A stretch of 64,000 bases of DNA, from contig CANMBF010000007.1 in the NCBI GenBank assembly GCA_947496065.1, forward strand, positions 1 through 64,000, given 5' to 3'. The notes beneath the pieces are model-generated. The model was given only the letters and a program-made list of their open reading frames with translations, ran no database searches and was not told the origin of the DNA. Source of the DNA: Bacteroidota bacterium (GTDB taxonomy: Bacteria; Bacteroidota; Bacteroidia; NS11-12g; UBA955). The stretch's first letter is position 1; every line of letters begins with the position of its first letter. A program made the position numbers and the translations under genes. This document shows, in pieces, positions 24,334 to 34,074 of the stretch.

Positions 24334-25353
24334 ATGGATTTCTACGCACAACATCAACTTTACATTTCGCAATTGCATACAACGCTTGCCAAAATAAAGG
24401 ATATTGAGTTGGCAAAAAAACGCTTGACTTACCTGCGTTGGAAGGTGGCCGAAAACCTCGATAAATTGTTGTTCGAATTCGAAACCAATGTTAAAAAAAC
24501 CGATGCCAATATTCTGTGGGCCCCCGATGCCAACATGGCCATCGAGTGCATGAACAAACATTTGCAACCTTTTTCAAATGTGCGTTTCTTGCAACATAAT
24601 GCTGTTAAAAAATTAGTAAATACTGGTAATATACAAGTCCCTACGATTCCCGAAAGAGCCGATGCCATTGTGGTAGGCGCTAAATTTACTTTAGCCAATA
24701 CAGGCAATTTTTTCTGCGCACTGCATTCTACCGAAGAGTATGATGCCATGCTACAAGCCAAAAAAATAATTGTGATTGCTGGTATCGATAGCATGTTGGC
24801 TTCTCAAGCCGATTTGGTATTGGCCAAACAATTATATTCAATCTACGAAACAGGATTACTTAGTTACCCCGCCGAAATTATCAGTCGCCCAGGGAAACCC
24901 CGCGGCATACAAGCAGAAATTGTTTTAATATTAATTGATGATGGCCGCAGTAAAATCATTGAGCATCCTGTGCACCGTCCTTTGTTTAGTTTGCTAAATT
25001 TTGATTTACCAGCGGTTTGCCCTATGCAAGCATTAAGTTACGATCCGGATAATTGGCAAATGGTCGATTCATTGACCTATTTTCTTTATCCATTTATTTC
25101 CGATGTGCAGGCCTATGCATCGCACTTCAAAAACAATTATGGCTTTAGGCAATTGAACAACTATGTACCTTACGATATCGACCTCAGCGACCATGTGATG
25201 GAAGCCCGCGCAGCTGTTCACAAACCCGATAAAATAAACCCTTTGAGTGTCCTCTTAGATGCCGATAAATCGGGCCTTGTTTTGCACCCTAAAAAATTCC
25301 ATGACAAAGCGAAGTTCGACAAATATGCCGAGCACCATTTCTTTGGAAAGTAA
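24334..25353 (+). CDS. LutB-like LUD-domain protein without iron-sulfur motifs
   Basis: A 339-residue protein resembling the LUD domain of LutB, a subunit of the lactate utilisation complex. The match is in ADAIVVGAKFTLANTGNFF (109-127, compare the LutB pattern G-x-F-x-I-A-x-T-G), IVIAGIDSML, and VLILIDDGRSKI followed by a segment where LutB has its first C-x2-C-x3-C-P cluster; here only the last Cys-Pro (VCPM) remains. The second cluster is absent too. It may therefore bind a different cofactor or none. It is coupled to panC (3 bases), and no lutA or lutC is near. The homology is by pattern only. Confidence 0.55.
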   Translation: MDFYAQHQLYISQLHTTLAKIKDIELAKKRLTYLRWKVAENLDKLLFEFETNVKKTDANILWAPDANMAIECMNKHLQPFSNVRFLQHNAVKKLVNTGNIQVPTIPERADAIVVGAKFTLANTGNFFCALHSTEEYDAMLQAKKIIVIAGIDSMLASQADLVLAKQLYSIYETGLLSYPAEIISRPGKPRGIQAEIVLILIDDGRSKIIEHPVHRPLFSLLNFDLPAVCPMQALSYDPDNWQMVDSLTYFLYPFISDVQAYASHFKNNYGFRQLNNYVPYDIDLSDHVMEARAAVHKPDKINPLSVLLDADKSGLVLHPKKFHDKAKFDKYAEHHFFGK

Positions 25354-25469
25354 TCTTACAATGCTATAAATCGCATTGATACAAAAGCTGATTGTCTACT
25401 TTATTATTAGGTGTGGATACAAGGTGTGCAATACTAAGCGTGTTTTTGCGTTCTTTGTGGAATCGTATT

Positions 25470-27140
25470 ATGCGTTACATAATCATTATAACCGTTGCTA
25501 TTCTTTTTTCAAATTCCATCTTTGCACAGACCGGTAAAGATACTTCAACAACTAGAAACGTAACCATCGATCAAAAATACAAAGCCACTTTGATAGAGGC
25601 CAGTAAAATTGAATCGGTGCCGGTGATAGAGAAGCCATTGCCTACTCCACCGAACTACACGTATACCATTGTACCAAAACAATCGAAAACAGAAAAAATT
25701 GTCAATCCAATTCCTGCAGCCGATTTGTTCAAGAAAGAAGAAAATACATTTCCTACCAGTTTTGTGAAATTGGGTTATGGCAACTTAAGAACACCGCTCA
25801 CAGAAATTTATTTAAACAATAAACAAAACAACCAATACAGTTATGGGATGCAATACCGCTTTTTGCAAACCAATTCTAACCTCAATAAATCGTTTGCAGA
25901 TTTTACCGACCATGCCCTCAAAGCTTACATGGCCAATTATACCACTACTGGTGAATTTGGTTTAGAAGTAAATTACAAAAACAACCAATACAATTACTAC
26001 GGCTATACCGATAGTATCAATTTAGATAGCAACAAAGGTTTGAAAAACAAAATGGCGCGCACCATCCAAAATTTCGAAGCCAAGGCCTATTTCAACAGCA
26101 CACCTAGCAAAGATTCTAGAGTAAAACACCGCAGTGCTTTTAATTATTACAATTTTCAAATTGGTGGTGCCAAAGAAGCCGACTATGCTTTAATCTCAAA
26201 AATTTATGGCAATATTGGCGACTTTAACGACATGGAGAATGGCGTACTAAGCGCTACCATTGGCCTCGACTATACCACCTTGCAATTACCAGGTGAAAAG
26301 AGTCGCAACCGTTTCTTTATCCAATTAGATCCGCGTTACGATTTCAAATACGATGTCATGAATTTATCGGTTGGTTTTAATTCTACCATTTTATTCGATG
26401 GCAATGATAGCGCACAAGTAAAACCGAATCTTTATATCAAGGCGACTTATCCATTGATCGAAGGAGTTGCAAATCTGTATGGTGGTATAGATGGTCGTTA
26501 CCGCAAACAAAGTTTAAAAGCAATCATACAAGCCAATCAATTTACTTCATCATACAACCTCACCAACCAATATGAAACGGTGAAAGTATTTGCAGGGATC
26601 AATGGTAAATTAGGTTCTAGTATGGATGCCTCTTTCGAAATTAATTATTCTGATGTGGCTGGCATGCCTTTGTTTATTAGCAAAAGAGATTCATTGAATT
26701 CATTTGGTATGGTAGTCGAAAATTTAAGTATTCTTAAATTCAGTGCTGCCTTAAATTACAGCTTTAGCGAAAAAGCCCGCATTGGTGTAATTGGCAATTT
26801 CTACAATTACAATACCTCTAGTCAACCAGAAGCTTGGCAATTGCCAGCCATCGAAGGCAAGGTGAACATGAGCTTTAACATTAACAACAAAATATACCCT
26901 CACTTCGACATTGTGGCCATGAGCCTACAACCGCAAAGAACTGGTGTATTGGAGAACAACTATAGCCGCAGTCAAATCAAAGCGTTCTATGATATTTCTA
27001 CTGGTATCGATTTCCGTTTCCGCCCTAAATTATCGCTGTTTGTACAAGCCAATAATTTAATGAGCAGTCGCTACCAACGTTGGTACAACTACCCTGTTTA
27101 TGGATTTAATATTTTAGGTGGACTCACCTTTATATTCTAA
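25470..27140 (+). CDS. Large outer-membrane beta-barrel protein, function unknown
   Basis: A 556-residue protein. I place the start at ATG 25470, which directly opens a good signal peptide (to S-I-F-A-Q, about residue 20); a longer frame from 25392 would put 26 unrelated residues before it. After a proline-rich stretch (about 45-85) the rest is a long series of amphipathic strands with Asn, Tyr and Phe (for example YSYGMQYRFLQTNSNL, FRFRPKLSLFVQANNL), ending in the aromatic GGLTFIF typical of an outer-membrane barrel. It has the look of a TonB-receptor-like barrel without a plug. The murQ gene follows after 24 bases. Confidence 0.65.
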   Translation: MRYIIIITVAILFSNSIFAQTGKDTSTTRNVTIDQKYKATLIEASKIESVPVIEKPLPTPPNYTYTIVPKQSKTEKIVNPIPAADLFKKEENTFPTSFVKLGYGNLRTPLTEIYLNNKQNNQYSYGMQYRFLQTNSNLNKSFADFTDHALKAYMANYTTTGEFGLEVNYKNNQYNYYGYTDSINLDSNKGLKNKMARTIQNFEAKAYFNSTPSKDSRVKHRSAFNYYNFQIGGAKEADYALISKIYGNIGDFNDMENGVLSATIGLDYTTLQLPGEKSRNRFFIQLDPRYDFKYDVMNLSVGFNSTILFDGNDSAQVKPNLYIKATYPLIEGVANLYGGIDGRYRKQSLKAIIQANQFTSSYNLTNQYETVKVFAGINGKLGSSMDASFEINYSDVAGMPLFISKRDSLNSFGMVVENLSILKFSAALNYSFSEKARIGVIGNFYNYNTSSQPEAWQLPAIEGKVNMSFNINNKIYPHFDIVAMSLQPQRTGVLENNYSRSQIKAFYDISTGIDFRFRPKLSLFVQANNLMSSRYQRWYNYPVYGFNILGGLTFIF

Positions 27141-27164
27141 TTCGTAAAAAATTTATTTCAAAAA

Positions 27165-27974
27165 ATGATCTCTACAACCGAACAAGATTCCCTCTATCCG
27201 CAACTCTCCGAACTATCGGTAGGTGACATACTCAGTGCCATTAACAACGAAGACCAAAAGGTAGCCTTGGCTGTGCAGCAAGTTTTACCAGCGATTGAAA
27301 ATTTCGTTAAAGCTTTGGTCGACAAAATGGAAAAAGGCGGACGCTTGTTTTATATCGGTGCCGGCACCAGCGGTCGCTTAGGCATAGTAGATGCCAGTGA
27401 GTGCCCACCAACTTATGGTGTTGCCTTTGGTTTAGTGAATGGCATTATAGCGGGTGGCGACAGTGCCATACGCAAGGCCGTAGAGTTTGCCGAAGACAAT
27501 ACCCAACAGGCATGGCTCGACTTACAAATGCATCAAATCAATGAGAAGGATGTGGTTTTAGGCCTTTCGGCCTCGGGCACAACACCTTATGTTTTAGGCG
27601 GTTTAAAAGCTTGCAGAAACAATAGTATATTAACTTCTAGTGTTTGTTGTAATAGCCATACGATTATCAGTGCAAATGCCGATTTTCCAATTGAGGTCAT
27701 TGTAGGACCAGAGATAGTAACAGGCAGTACGCGCATGAAAGCGGGTACAGCTCAGAAATTAGTCTTGAACATGATTACCACTGCCACCATGATCAAATTA
27801 GGCCATGTACAAGGCAGCAAGATGGTGGACATGCAATTGAGCAATGATAAATTAATTGACAGGGGCACTAGAATGGTGATGGAAAAAACCACCCTCGATT
27901 ACGAGGCCGCCAAATCCCTCCTCCTAAAATCCGGCAATGTGCGCAAAGCCATTGAAGCTTTTAATCAGAATTAA
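27165..27974 (+). CDS. murQ: N-acetylmuramic acid 6-phosphate etherase
   Basis: A 269-residue SIS-fold enzyme of cell-wall recycling that removes the lactyl group from N-acetylmuramic acid 6-phosphate to give N-acetylglucosamine 6-phosphate. Motifs: YIGAGTSGRLGIVDASECPP (63-82, with the catalytic Glu in DASECPP), LSASGTTPYVLG and TGSTRMKAGTAQKLVLNM. It is shorter than the E. coli enzyme (298 residues), missing part of the C-terminal helical tail, as is usual in this phylum. The gene follows the barrel gene by 24 bases. Confidence 0.93.
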   Translation: MISTTEQDSLYPQLSELSVGDILSAINNEDQKVALAVQQVLPAIENFVKALVDKMEKGGRLFYIGAGTSGRLGIVDASECPPTYGVAFGLVNGIIAGGDSAIRKAVEFAEDNTQQAWLDLQMHQINEKDVVLGLSASGTTPYVLGGLKACRNNSILTSSVCCNSHTIISANADFPIEVIVGPEIVTGSTRMKAGTAQKLVLNMITTATMIKLGHVQGSKMVDMQLSNDKLIDRGTRMVMEKTTLDYEAAKSLLLKSGNVRKAIEAFNQN

Positions 27975-28312
27975 TTTAAAATTTTTGTCCCCATTTATAT
28001 GGACAAAAAATAGCATCCAAAACCTTTAACCGTAGCCACAAACACTCCACACTCACGCCCTTTTTTGCAAAGCAAAAAAGCTCTTTTGTGCTCTTATGTA
28101 TTCCCCAATCGTAACCCTACCACAACCTTTAAATCAAAACCTATACCTTTGAGTAAGCAACTTAAATAAACTTATGCATCAAATAACTTCTCATAAATTG
28201 AATATTAATGGCCTGCAAAATACAAAATTTCTTTATCTAAAACTCCTGACACTAATGTTTTTTAATGGCATCAAAGCTGCTACGCGGTGTGGTAAAAAAA
28301 GTGTTCGGGTGG
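27975..28312. other. Intergenic region with two palindromes
   Basis: The region holds TTTTTGTCC / GGACAAAAA (27982-28009) and CTTTTTTGC-AAA-GCAAAAAAG (28060-28080). Both carry T on the 5' side and A on the 3' side, so they are not standard terminators. Similar G-C-A-A-A-G-C hairpins occur at 36459. I see no gene. Confidence 0.5.
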
Positions 28313-29416
28313 CTACTCCAACTCTTTCAAATCAAACCCCTCCGTATATTTCCTCACCTCAATAATTTTATTGTCTATAAAATGGTAATACGCATCATCG
28401 AAATCGTTATTAGGCGTTTTCAAATAAGTTGCAGTGTAGGTATCCTTCACCATTTTTACTACTACCAATTGTTGATCTTTACTGCCGTAATTTCTTAGTA
28501 TCATTTTCAAGGTATCATTTTCGAATTGATATGCCAATAACAGCTCGTGGGTTTTTAAATAATTATAGAAGGTACCCATGCTTACCAAGCCCATATTGAG
28601 CGATAATTTGTGTATACTATCGTAAGCATATTGAAAATGGTGAAAAGGATCGAACATGCGATATTTGTTCCAATTTCTGAAAATTAAATACGGAAACGAT
28701 AAAATAACGGGATGTTGACCATAGTTTAGTGGCAGATACACTGGAAAACAAAGGGCAGGCTTAGGATTATTAAAGTAGCAAACACCAGTTAATGATGGCG
28801 CTGTGGTGGGTGTAGCCACTAAACTTTTAAAACGCAATTCGCACCTTTTAGCATCCATAATGTAATTCGCCAAGGTATAAGTGCTGTCTTTCCATTTGGT
28901 TGCGGTAGGATTTACGACACTGAGTAACACTTCATTCTTATTGCTGTATTGTAATTTAAAACGCGGATAAACGCTAACTCTACCACTTCTAAAATCACCA
29001 GGATTTTTGAGCACATAACAATTTTGAAATTGCATGTCGGCATTGTATTCTATGATGACAAATTCAGAACCGCTTACTTCGGGTGTAAAACTGGCGTATT
29101 GGGCCGCTATAAAAACCTTGTCATTCAAGCAAGTTAAATTGGTATAAAAGGCAGCACCTAATTTTTTTTTGATGAGCATTTTGTCTTTGCAAAAAGGCTT
29201 TGCAAAATCATTGTAAAAGCGATTGATAAAATTGGTATCGCTGTGTATGGCATACTTGCCCTTCTCATCATACACCCCATTGGCATAGCGGTTCACCTGC
29301 CCCATGTCCATTACATAAATGTATTGTTTGTTGTGATCGATGGCATCGAGTGCCTTTAGCTCTATTTGGCTTAATACCAATAAGGTTAAAACGAAAAGCG
29401 AAAAACGTAATTGCAT
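28313..29416 (-). CDS. Secreted protein of unknown function, probably beta-propeller-like
   Basis: A 367-residue exported protein. I prefer the ATG at 29416 (MQLRFSLFVLTLLVLS), which opens a signal peptide, over the one 18 bases upstream, because a near-perfect -7 box TAAACTTG (29422-29429) ends 5 bases before it. The mature part contains repeated short strands with polar turns (YIYVMDMGQVNRYANG, FIAAQYASFTPEVSGSEFVIIEYN, LLSVVNPTATKWKDSTYTL), reminiscent of six-bladed propeller proteins. I do not recognise the family. It is a single gene, divergent from the photolyase operon. Confidence 0.6.
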   Translation of the reverse strand: MQLRFSLFVLTLLVLSQIELKALDAIDHNKQYIYVMDMGQVNRYANGVYDEKGKYAIHSDTNFINRFYNDFAKPFCKDKMLIKKKLGAAFYTNLTCLNDKVFIAAQYASFTPEVSGSEFVIIEYNADMQFQNCYVLKNPGDFRSGRVSVYPRFKLQYSNKNEVLLSVVNPTATKWKDSTYTLANYIMDAKRCELRFKSLVATPTTAPSLTGVCYFNNPKPALCFPVYLPLNYGQHPVILSFPYLIFRNWNKYRMFDPFHHFQYAYDSIHKLSLNMGLVSMGTFYNYLKTHELLLAYQFENDTLKMILRNYGSKDQQLVVVKMVKDTYTATYLKTPNNDFDDAYYHFIDNKIIEVRKYTEGFDLKELE

Positions 29417-29514
29417 GCATACAAGTTTAAGCATTTTTTATAATAAAACCATTTCATTCATGTCATTCCAACAAAACCCCTTTTCCTTTGTTTAATATAT
29501 ACTCCACAAAACAA

Positions 29515-30156
29515 ATGAACCCCTCCTACTTTTCTTCTTCAGATATTCTCCAAATGGAAACCCGCACAAGGGCCGCTTTTATTAACTCGCTCAGCGGTTT
29601 TAAAAGTGCTTCTTTGATTGGCACTATTGATAATAAGGGACAAACCAATCTCGCCATTTTTAGTTCTGTTTTTCACATCGGCTCTAATCCTGCCCTCATT
29701 GGTTTTATTAACCGACCTGATACGGCCGATAGACATACCCTAGAAAATATTTTAGCAACGAATTGTTTTACCATCAACCATGTGCATGCAGGCATTTACC
29801 GCCAAGCCCACCAAAGCTCGGCCCGCTACCCCAAAGCCATTTCAGAATTCGAAGCCACGGGTTTAACACCCGAGTTCTTGCCCCTTTTGGCTGCGCCTTA
29901 TGTGAAAGAAAGTAAAATAAAATACGGCTTAAGTTTAGCAGAAACCCATCACCTCGTCATCAATGGCACCATCCTCGTGATTGGTAAAGTAGAAGAAATT
30001 ATCATTCCAGAAAATTGTGTTTTGCCCAGTGGGGCCATCGCCATAGAGCAAGCCGAAACCATTGCCATCTCGGGCCTCGACTCATACCACAACACCCAAC
30101 TGCTGGGTCGTTTGAGCTACGCCAAACTGGACCGCTTACCAACTGATTTAATTTAA
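29515..30156 (+). CDS. Flavin reductase-like FMN-binding protein, first gene of the photolyase operon
   Basis: A 213-residue split-barrel protein of the flavin reductase family. Visible: a conserved TRAAFINSLSGFKSASLIGTID segment, NLAIFSSVFHIGSNPALIGFINRP, then TLENILATNCFTINHV and HQSSARYP. Such proteins bind FMN or FAD and reduce or carry flavin. The start is ATG 29515, just after the end of a longer upstream frame. The photolyase gene follows after 6 bases. As photolyases need fully reduced FAD, supplying or keeping flavin reduced is a reasonable role, but that is inference. Confidence 0.8.
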   Translation: MNPSYFSSSDILQMETRTRAAFINSLSGFKSASLIGTIDNKGQTNLAIFSSVFHIGSNPALIGFINRPDTADRHTLENILATNCFTINHVHAGIYRQAHQSSARYPKAISEFEATGLTPEFLPLLAAPYVKESKIKYGLSLAETHHLVINGTILVIGKVEEIIIPENCVLPSGAIAIEQAETIAISGLDSYHNTQLLGRLSYAKLDRLPTDLI

Positions 30157-30162
30157 TACGCA

Positions 30163-31686
30163 ATGCAAAAAGAGGCGATCAATGCGGTATGGTTAAAACG
30201 CGATTTGCGCCTGACCGACCATGCCCCTCTTTTCCCTGCACAGCAACCCCCCTTGCCTTTCATTATTGTGTATTGTTTCGAACCCTCAGTAATGGCTTAC
30301 CACGACAGCGATACAAGGCATTGGCGTTTTGTTTATGAGTCGCTCCAAGAAATGAAGCAACATATACAAAAACACCAATCAGAACTTTTTATTTTTCACA
30401 ACGAAGCAGAATTAGTTTTTAAAACCCTAATTGAACACTATACCATTCACACTGTTTTTTCTCACCAAGAAATTGGCAATGGCTTAACCTACACACGCGA
30501 CAAGGCCATGAAAAAATTGTTTAAACAACATCAAATCATATGGAATGAAGCGCCTACTAATGGTATTGTACGCGCTTTAAAATCGAGGGCGCAGTGGGAC
30601 GAATATTGGAAACAAACCATGAATGCCCCTGCATTTATCATTGATAAAAACAATTGGAACACTGTTCAGCTTTCTCAAAATATTATACAATCCATTGTTG
30701 GTCCGCCCTTAGAAGAAGCCATTACCACCCCTCATAAAAATTTCCAAAGAGGCGGTGAATACTGGGCATGGCGTTACCTTATCAATTTTATCAATAAAAG
30801 ACATGTCAATTATAGCAAGCATATCAGTCAGCCACTATTAAGTCGCAGCAGTTGCAGTCGCCTATCGCCATACTTGGCGTATGGTAACATTAGCATGCGC
30901 ATGGTGTATCAAAAAACCATGCAGCATTATGCTGAGTCGCCAAATAAACGAGCGCTCGCCAATTTTGTTTCACGCTTGCATTGGCATTGTCATTTCATAC
31001 AAAAATTTGAGACCGAAAGTCGCTACGAATACGAGAATATTAACCGCGCTTATAACACCTTAGTCAACCCAAAAAATGAGAGCTATATCCATGCATGGCA
31101 AACAGGGCAAACTGGCATTCCCCTAGTCGATGCGTGTATGCGTTGTGTGGTGGCCACAGGTTATATCAACTTTAGAATGCGGGCCATGGTGGTATCGTTT
31201 TTTGTTTTTAATCTGTGGCAAGACTGGCGCGACTTGCATTTCTTAGCCCGTCAGTTTTTGGACTACGAACCCGGTATTCATTACCCTCAATTGCAAATGC
31301 AAAGTGGCACCACGGGTGTTAACACCATACGCATTTACAACCCCATAAAAAATTCAGAAGACCACGATTCCGAGGGCTTGTTTATTAAACAATGGGTGCC
31401 CGAATTGGCCATGGTACCAGCGAATATAATTCATGAACCATACAAGTTAAGTATCATCGAACAGCAAATGTACCATTGCGAAATTGGCAAAGATTATCCC
31501 GCCCCTATCGTCGATGTGGAAGCCACACGCCAAGCTGCTTCGGACATTGTATGGGCATTTAGAAAAAACAAGGAAGTGAAGACCGAAGGGCAGCGCATTT
31601 TGGCCACCCATGTGAATCCAACGCAATCGTTTCTTACAAGAAAAAAAACTTCAAAACCAAAACCCAAAAATGAAAACCTTTCTTAA
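30163..31686 (+). CDS. Photolyase/cryptochrome-family protein, subfamily uncertain
   Basis: A 507-residue photolyase-fold protein. N-terminal alpha/beta domain: [17 protein letters not shown] (8-24). C-terminal FAD domain: [65 protein letters not shown] and [20 protein letters not shown]. The family has R-x-F/Y-N-P-x-x-Q in the last motif, here the Q is N. This does not look like classical CPD photolyase (no W-N-G-x-Q segment), nor the FeS type, nor DASH, both of which follow in the same operon. It may be a light sensor or a repair enzyme. It overlaps the next gene by 17 bases. Confidence 0.8.
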   Translation: MQKEAINAVWLKRDLRLTDHAPLFPAQQPPLPFIIVYCFEPSVMAYHDSDTRHWRFVYESLQEMKQHIQKHQSELFIFHNEAELVFKTLIEHYTIHTVFSHQEIGNGLTYTRDKAMKKLFKQHQIIWNEAPTNGIVRALKSRAQWDEYWKQTMNAPAFIIDKNNWNTVQLSQNIIQSIVGPPLEEAITTPHKNFQRGGEYWAWRYLINFINKRHVNYSKHISQPLLSRSSCSRLSPYLAYGNISMRMVYQKTMQHYAESPNKRALANFVSRLHWHCHFIQKFETESRYEYENINRAYNTLVNPKNESYIHAWQTGQTGIPLVDACMRCVVATGYINFRMRAMVVSFFVFNLWQDWRDLHFLARQFLDYEPGIHYPQLQMQSGTTGVNTIRIYNPIKNSEDHDSEGLFIKQWVPELAMVPANIIHEPYKLSIIEQQMYHCEIGKDYPAPIVDVEATRQAASDIVWAFRKNKEVKTEGQRILATHVNPTQSFLTRKKTSKPKPKNENLS

Positions 31687-32383
31687 AGCACAATGGCAAA
31701 ATTTAATCATGGCCAATTACGCTATTGATGCCAAATACTTATTGCCATACTTACCTGCGGGCGTTGAGCTGGATGCCTACGAAGGCCAAACCTACGTAAG
31801 CCTGGTGGGATTTCTATTTAAGGACACCAAATTGTTTAACATTCCCATTCCATTTTTAGGGACTTTCGAAGAAGTAAATTTGCGTTTTTATGTGCTGCGA
31901 AAAGTGGGCAACGAAGTGCGTAGAGGTGTGGTGTTTATCAATGAAACCGTACCGAATAAAACAGTGGCTTGGGTAGCGAACAAATTATACAAAGAACATT
32001 ACATCGCTATTCCCACCAAGCACCTATGGACCGATACGAACACCCATAAAACCATCCGCTACGAATGGCAAGTGCAGTCGGTTTGGAACCACTTAGAAGT
32101 GACGGCTCAGGCACAAGCCTTGCCAATGCAAACCGGCAGCATAGAGGCTTTTATTTTTGAGCATTATTATGGGTATACAAAATTAGATAACAAGCATAGC
32201 AGTGAATACAAAGTGAACCATCCCAGTTGGAACATCCATGCCCTCGAGCAGTACGATATCCAATGCGATTTTGAAAAATTTTATGGTTCTGATTTTAAAA
32301 TACTCAACACTGCAAAGCCTCACTCTATGATGTTGGCCGAAGGCTCTGCCGTTTCGGTGGATTGGAAACGCCATGCATTTTAA
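31670..32383 (+). CDS. DUF2071 (YqjF-like) protein in the photolyase operon
   Basis: A 237-residue soluble protein of the DUF2071 family. The characteristic N-terminal pattern is present: [25 protein letters not shown], then [14 protein letters not shown] and [11 protein letters not shown], with [13 protein letters not shown] further on. The fold is related to acetoacetate decarboxylase; the function is unknown. It overlaps the upstream photolyase gene by 17 bases and is followed by the DUF2256 gene after 3 bases, which suggests tight coexpression with light-dependent repair. Confidence 0.85.
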   Translation: MKTFLKAQWQNLIMANYAIDAKYLLPYLPAGVELDAYEGQTYVSLVGFLFKDTKLFNIPIPFLGTFEEVNLRFYVLRKVGNEVRRGVVFINETVPNKTVAWVANKLYKEHYIAIPTKHLWTDTNTHKTIRYEWQVQSVWNHLEVTAQAQALPMQTGSIEAFIFEHYYGYTKLDNKHSSEYKVNHPSWNIHALEQYDIQCDFEKFYGSDFKILNTAKPHSMMLAEGSAVSVDWKRHAF

Positions 32384-32386
32384 ATT

Positions 32387-32524
32387 ATGAAAGGCATTAA
32401 AAAAGAAAACCTGCCCACTAAGATTTGCATTACTTGCAATCGACCGTATACATGGCGAAAGAAATGGGAAAAGAATTGGGACCAAGTGAAATATTGCAGC
32501 GATGCTTGCAGACTAAAAAAATAA
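32387..32524 (+). CDS. DUF2256 zinc-ribbon microprotein, 45 residues
   Basis: A small basic protein that reads [20 protein letters not shown] and continues with [11 protein letters not shown] and [10 protein letters not shown]. The cysteine pattern C-x2-C then C-x3-C can bind one zinc. This is the DUF2256 family, known to stand next to photolyase genes in many bacteria; its role is unknown. It lies 3 bases after the DUF2071 stop and 2 bases before the FeS photolyase start. It is easy to miss because it is short. Confidence 0.88.
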   Translation: MKGIKKENLPTKICITCNRPYTWRKKWEKNWDQVKYCSDACRLKK

Positions 32525-32526
32525 AA

Positions 32527-34074
32527 ATGAGCAACACAAAAAAAACATTACGACTTGTATTAGGCGATCAATTGAATAGTGAGCATAGCTGGTATCAAAC
32601 AGTGGATACCAACACCACTTATGTGCTCATGGAAATAAGAAGTGAAACCGATTATGCCTTGCACCACATTCAAAAAGTACTGGGCTTTTTTGCCGCCATG
32701 CGCGCCTTTGCACAACACTTGCAAACACTAGGGCACCAAGTGATTTACATCAAACTAAACGAGGCAGAAAACTTACAAAGTTTCGACAAAAATTGTGGAG
32801 CCTTGATTGCACAACATGCAATCACACACTTCGAATACCAGTTGCCCGATGAATACCGTTTAGATGAACTTTTAAAAACATTTACGGGTCAATTAAAGAT
32901 TACACATGCTGTTTATGACACAGAACATTTTTACAGCGAACGGCACGAACTCAAAGACTTATTTGCAGGTAAAAAATTATTGCTCATGGAAACATTTTAC
33001 CGACACATGCGCAAAAAGCACAGGGTCTTGATTGAGGGCGATAATCAACCTTTCCATGGGCAGTGGAATTTCGATGCAGACAACCGACAGAAGCTCCCCA
33101 AGGCCCACCAGCCCATAGCCCCACTGCTGTTCGACAATGATTTAAGCACTATAGAAAATGAACTTAAAAAAACAGAGATTAAAACCATCGGCACTGTTGA
33201 TAGTAAGCACTTTTTATGGCCAATAAATAGACAACAAAGTTTACTACTTTTAGATTTTTTTTGTACCAATTGTTTGTCACTCTTTGGCACTTTTCAGGAT
33301 GCCATGGTGCCTCATCAATGGTCGCTTTACCACTCGCGCTTATCGTTTGCCATGAACACCAAACTCATTTCGCCCAAAGAAGTGGTAGACAAAGCCATTG
33401 CTGCATATGAGCAAAACACCGATGGCATTGCTTACCATCAACTCGAAGGCTTTGTGCGACAAATCATCGGATGGCGCGAATACATGCGCGGCATTTATTG
33501 GTTAAAAATGCCAGACTATGCGAGTTTGAATTTCTTTGAACATACGGCCGAACTACCGCAATGGTATTGGACCGGCAATACCAAAATGAATTGCATGAAA
33601 GACGCCATCCGCCAGTCGCTCGACTATGCCTATGCCCACCACATACAGCGTTTAATGGTGACCGGTAATTTTGCCTTGTTAGCAGGGGTGCACCCCGATG
33701 CGGTGGATGCTTGGTATCTGGGTATTTATATAGATGCCATCGAATGGGTAGAGCTACCGAATACCCGCGGCATGAGCCAGTTTGCCGATGGTGGCATTGT
33801 AGGCACCAAACCCTATGTTAGCTCTGCCACTTACATCAATAAAATGAGTGGGTATTGCAATGGTTGCTATTACGACAAGGCTAAAAAAACAGGTGAGAAG
33901 GCTTGTCCCTTTAACAGTTTGTATTGGAATTTTTACGATCAACATGAAAGTAAATTGGCCAAGAATCCGCGCATAGGCATGATGTACAATGTATGGCACC
34001 GCATGGCCCCAAACGATAAAGCGGCCTTATTAGAACAAGCAGAATACTATTTGACACACATTAATGAATTGTAA
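32527..34074 (+). CDS. Iron-sulfur bacterial cryptochrome/photolyase (FeS-BCP, 6-4 photolyase type)
   Basis: A 515-residue member of the prokaryotic (6-4) photolyase group that carries a 4Fe-4S cluster. The N-terminal LRLVLGDQLNSEHSW is typical and quite different from other photolyases. Four cysteines match the cluster ligands: one in KMNCMKDAI, two in YCNGCYYD and one in ACPFNSLYW. Other marks: VRQIIGWREYMRG, ALLAGVHPDAVDAWYL and EWVELPNTRGMSQFADGG. I place the start at 32527, 2 bases after the DUF2256 stop; an upstream frame overlaps DUF2256 and is not conserved. The next gene starts immediately after the stop. Confidence 0.92.
   Translation: MSNTKKTLRLVLGDQLNSEHSWYQTVDTNTTYVLMEIRSETDYALHHIQKVLGFFAAMRAFAQHLQTLGHQVIYIKLNEAENLQSFDKNCGALIAQHAITHFEYQLPDEYRLDELLKTFTGQLKITHAVYDTEHFYSERHELKDLFAGKKLLLMETFYRHMRKKHRVLIEGDNQPFHGQWNFDADNRQKLPKAHQPIAPLLFDNDLSTIENELKKTEIKTIGTVDSKHFLWPINRQQSLLLLDFFCTNCLSLFGTFQDAMVPHQWSLYHSRLSFAMNTKLISPKEVVDKAIAAYEQNTDGIAYHQLEGFVRQIIGWREYMRGIYWLKMPDYASLNFFEHTAELPQWYWTGNTKMNCMKDAIRQSLDYAYAHHIQRLMVTGNFALLAGVHPDAVDAWYLGIYIDAIEWVELPNTRGMSQFADGGIVGTKPYVSSATYINKMSGYCNGCYYDKAKKTGEKACPFNSLYWNFYDQHESKLAKNPRIGMMYNVWHRMAPNDKAALLEQAEYYLTHINEL

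Noticed and set aside
27975-28080. Terminator after murQ
   Set aside because: Both palindromes carry T on the 5' side and A on the 3' side, the opposite of an intrinsic terminator.
28174-28365. 63-codon plus-strand frame
   Set aside because: It overlaps the end of the opposite secreted-protein gene and shows no conserved pattern or promoter box.
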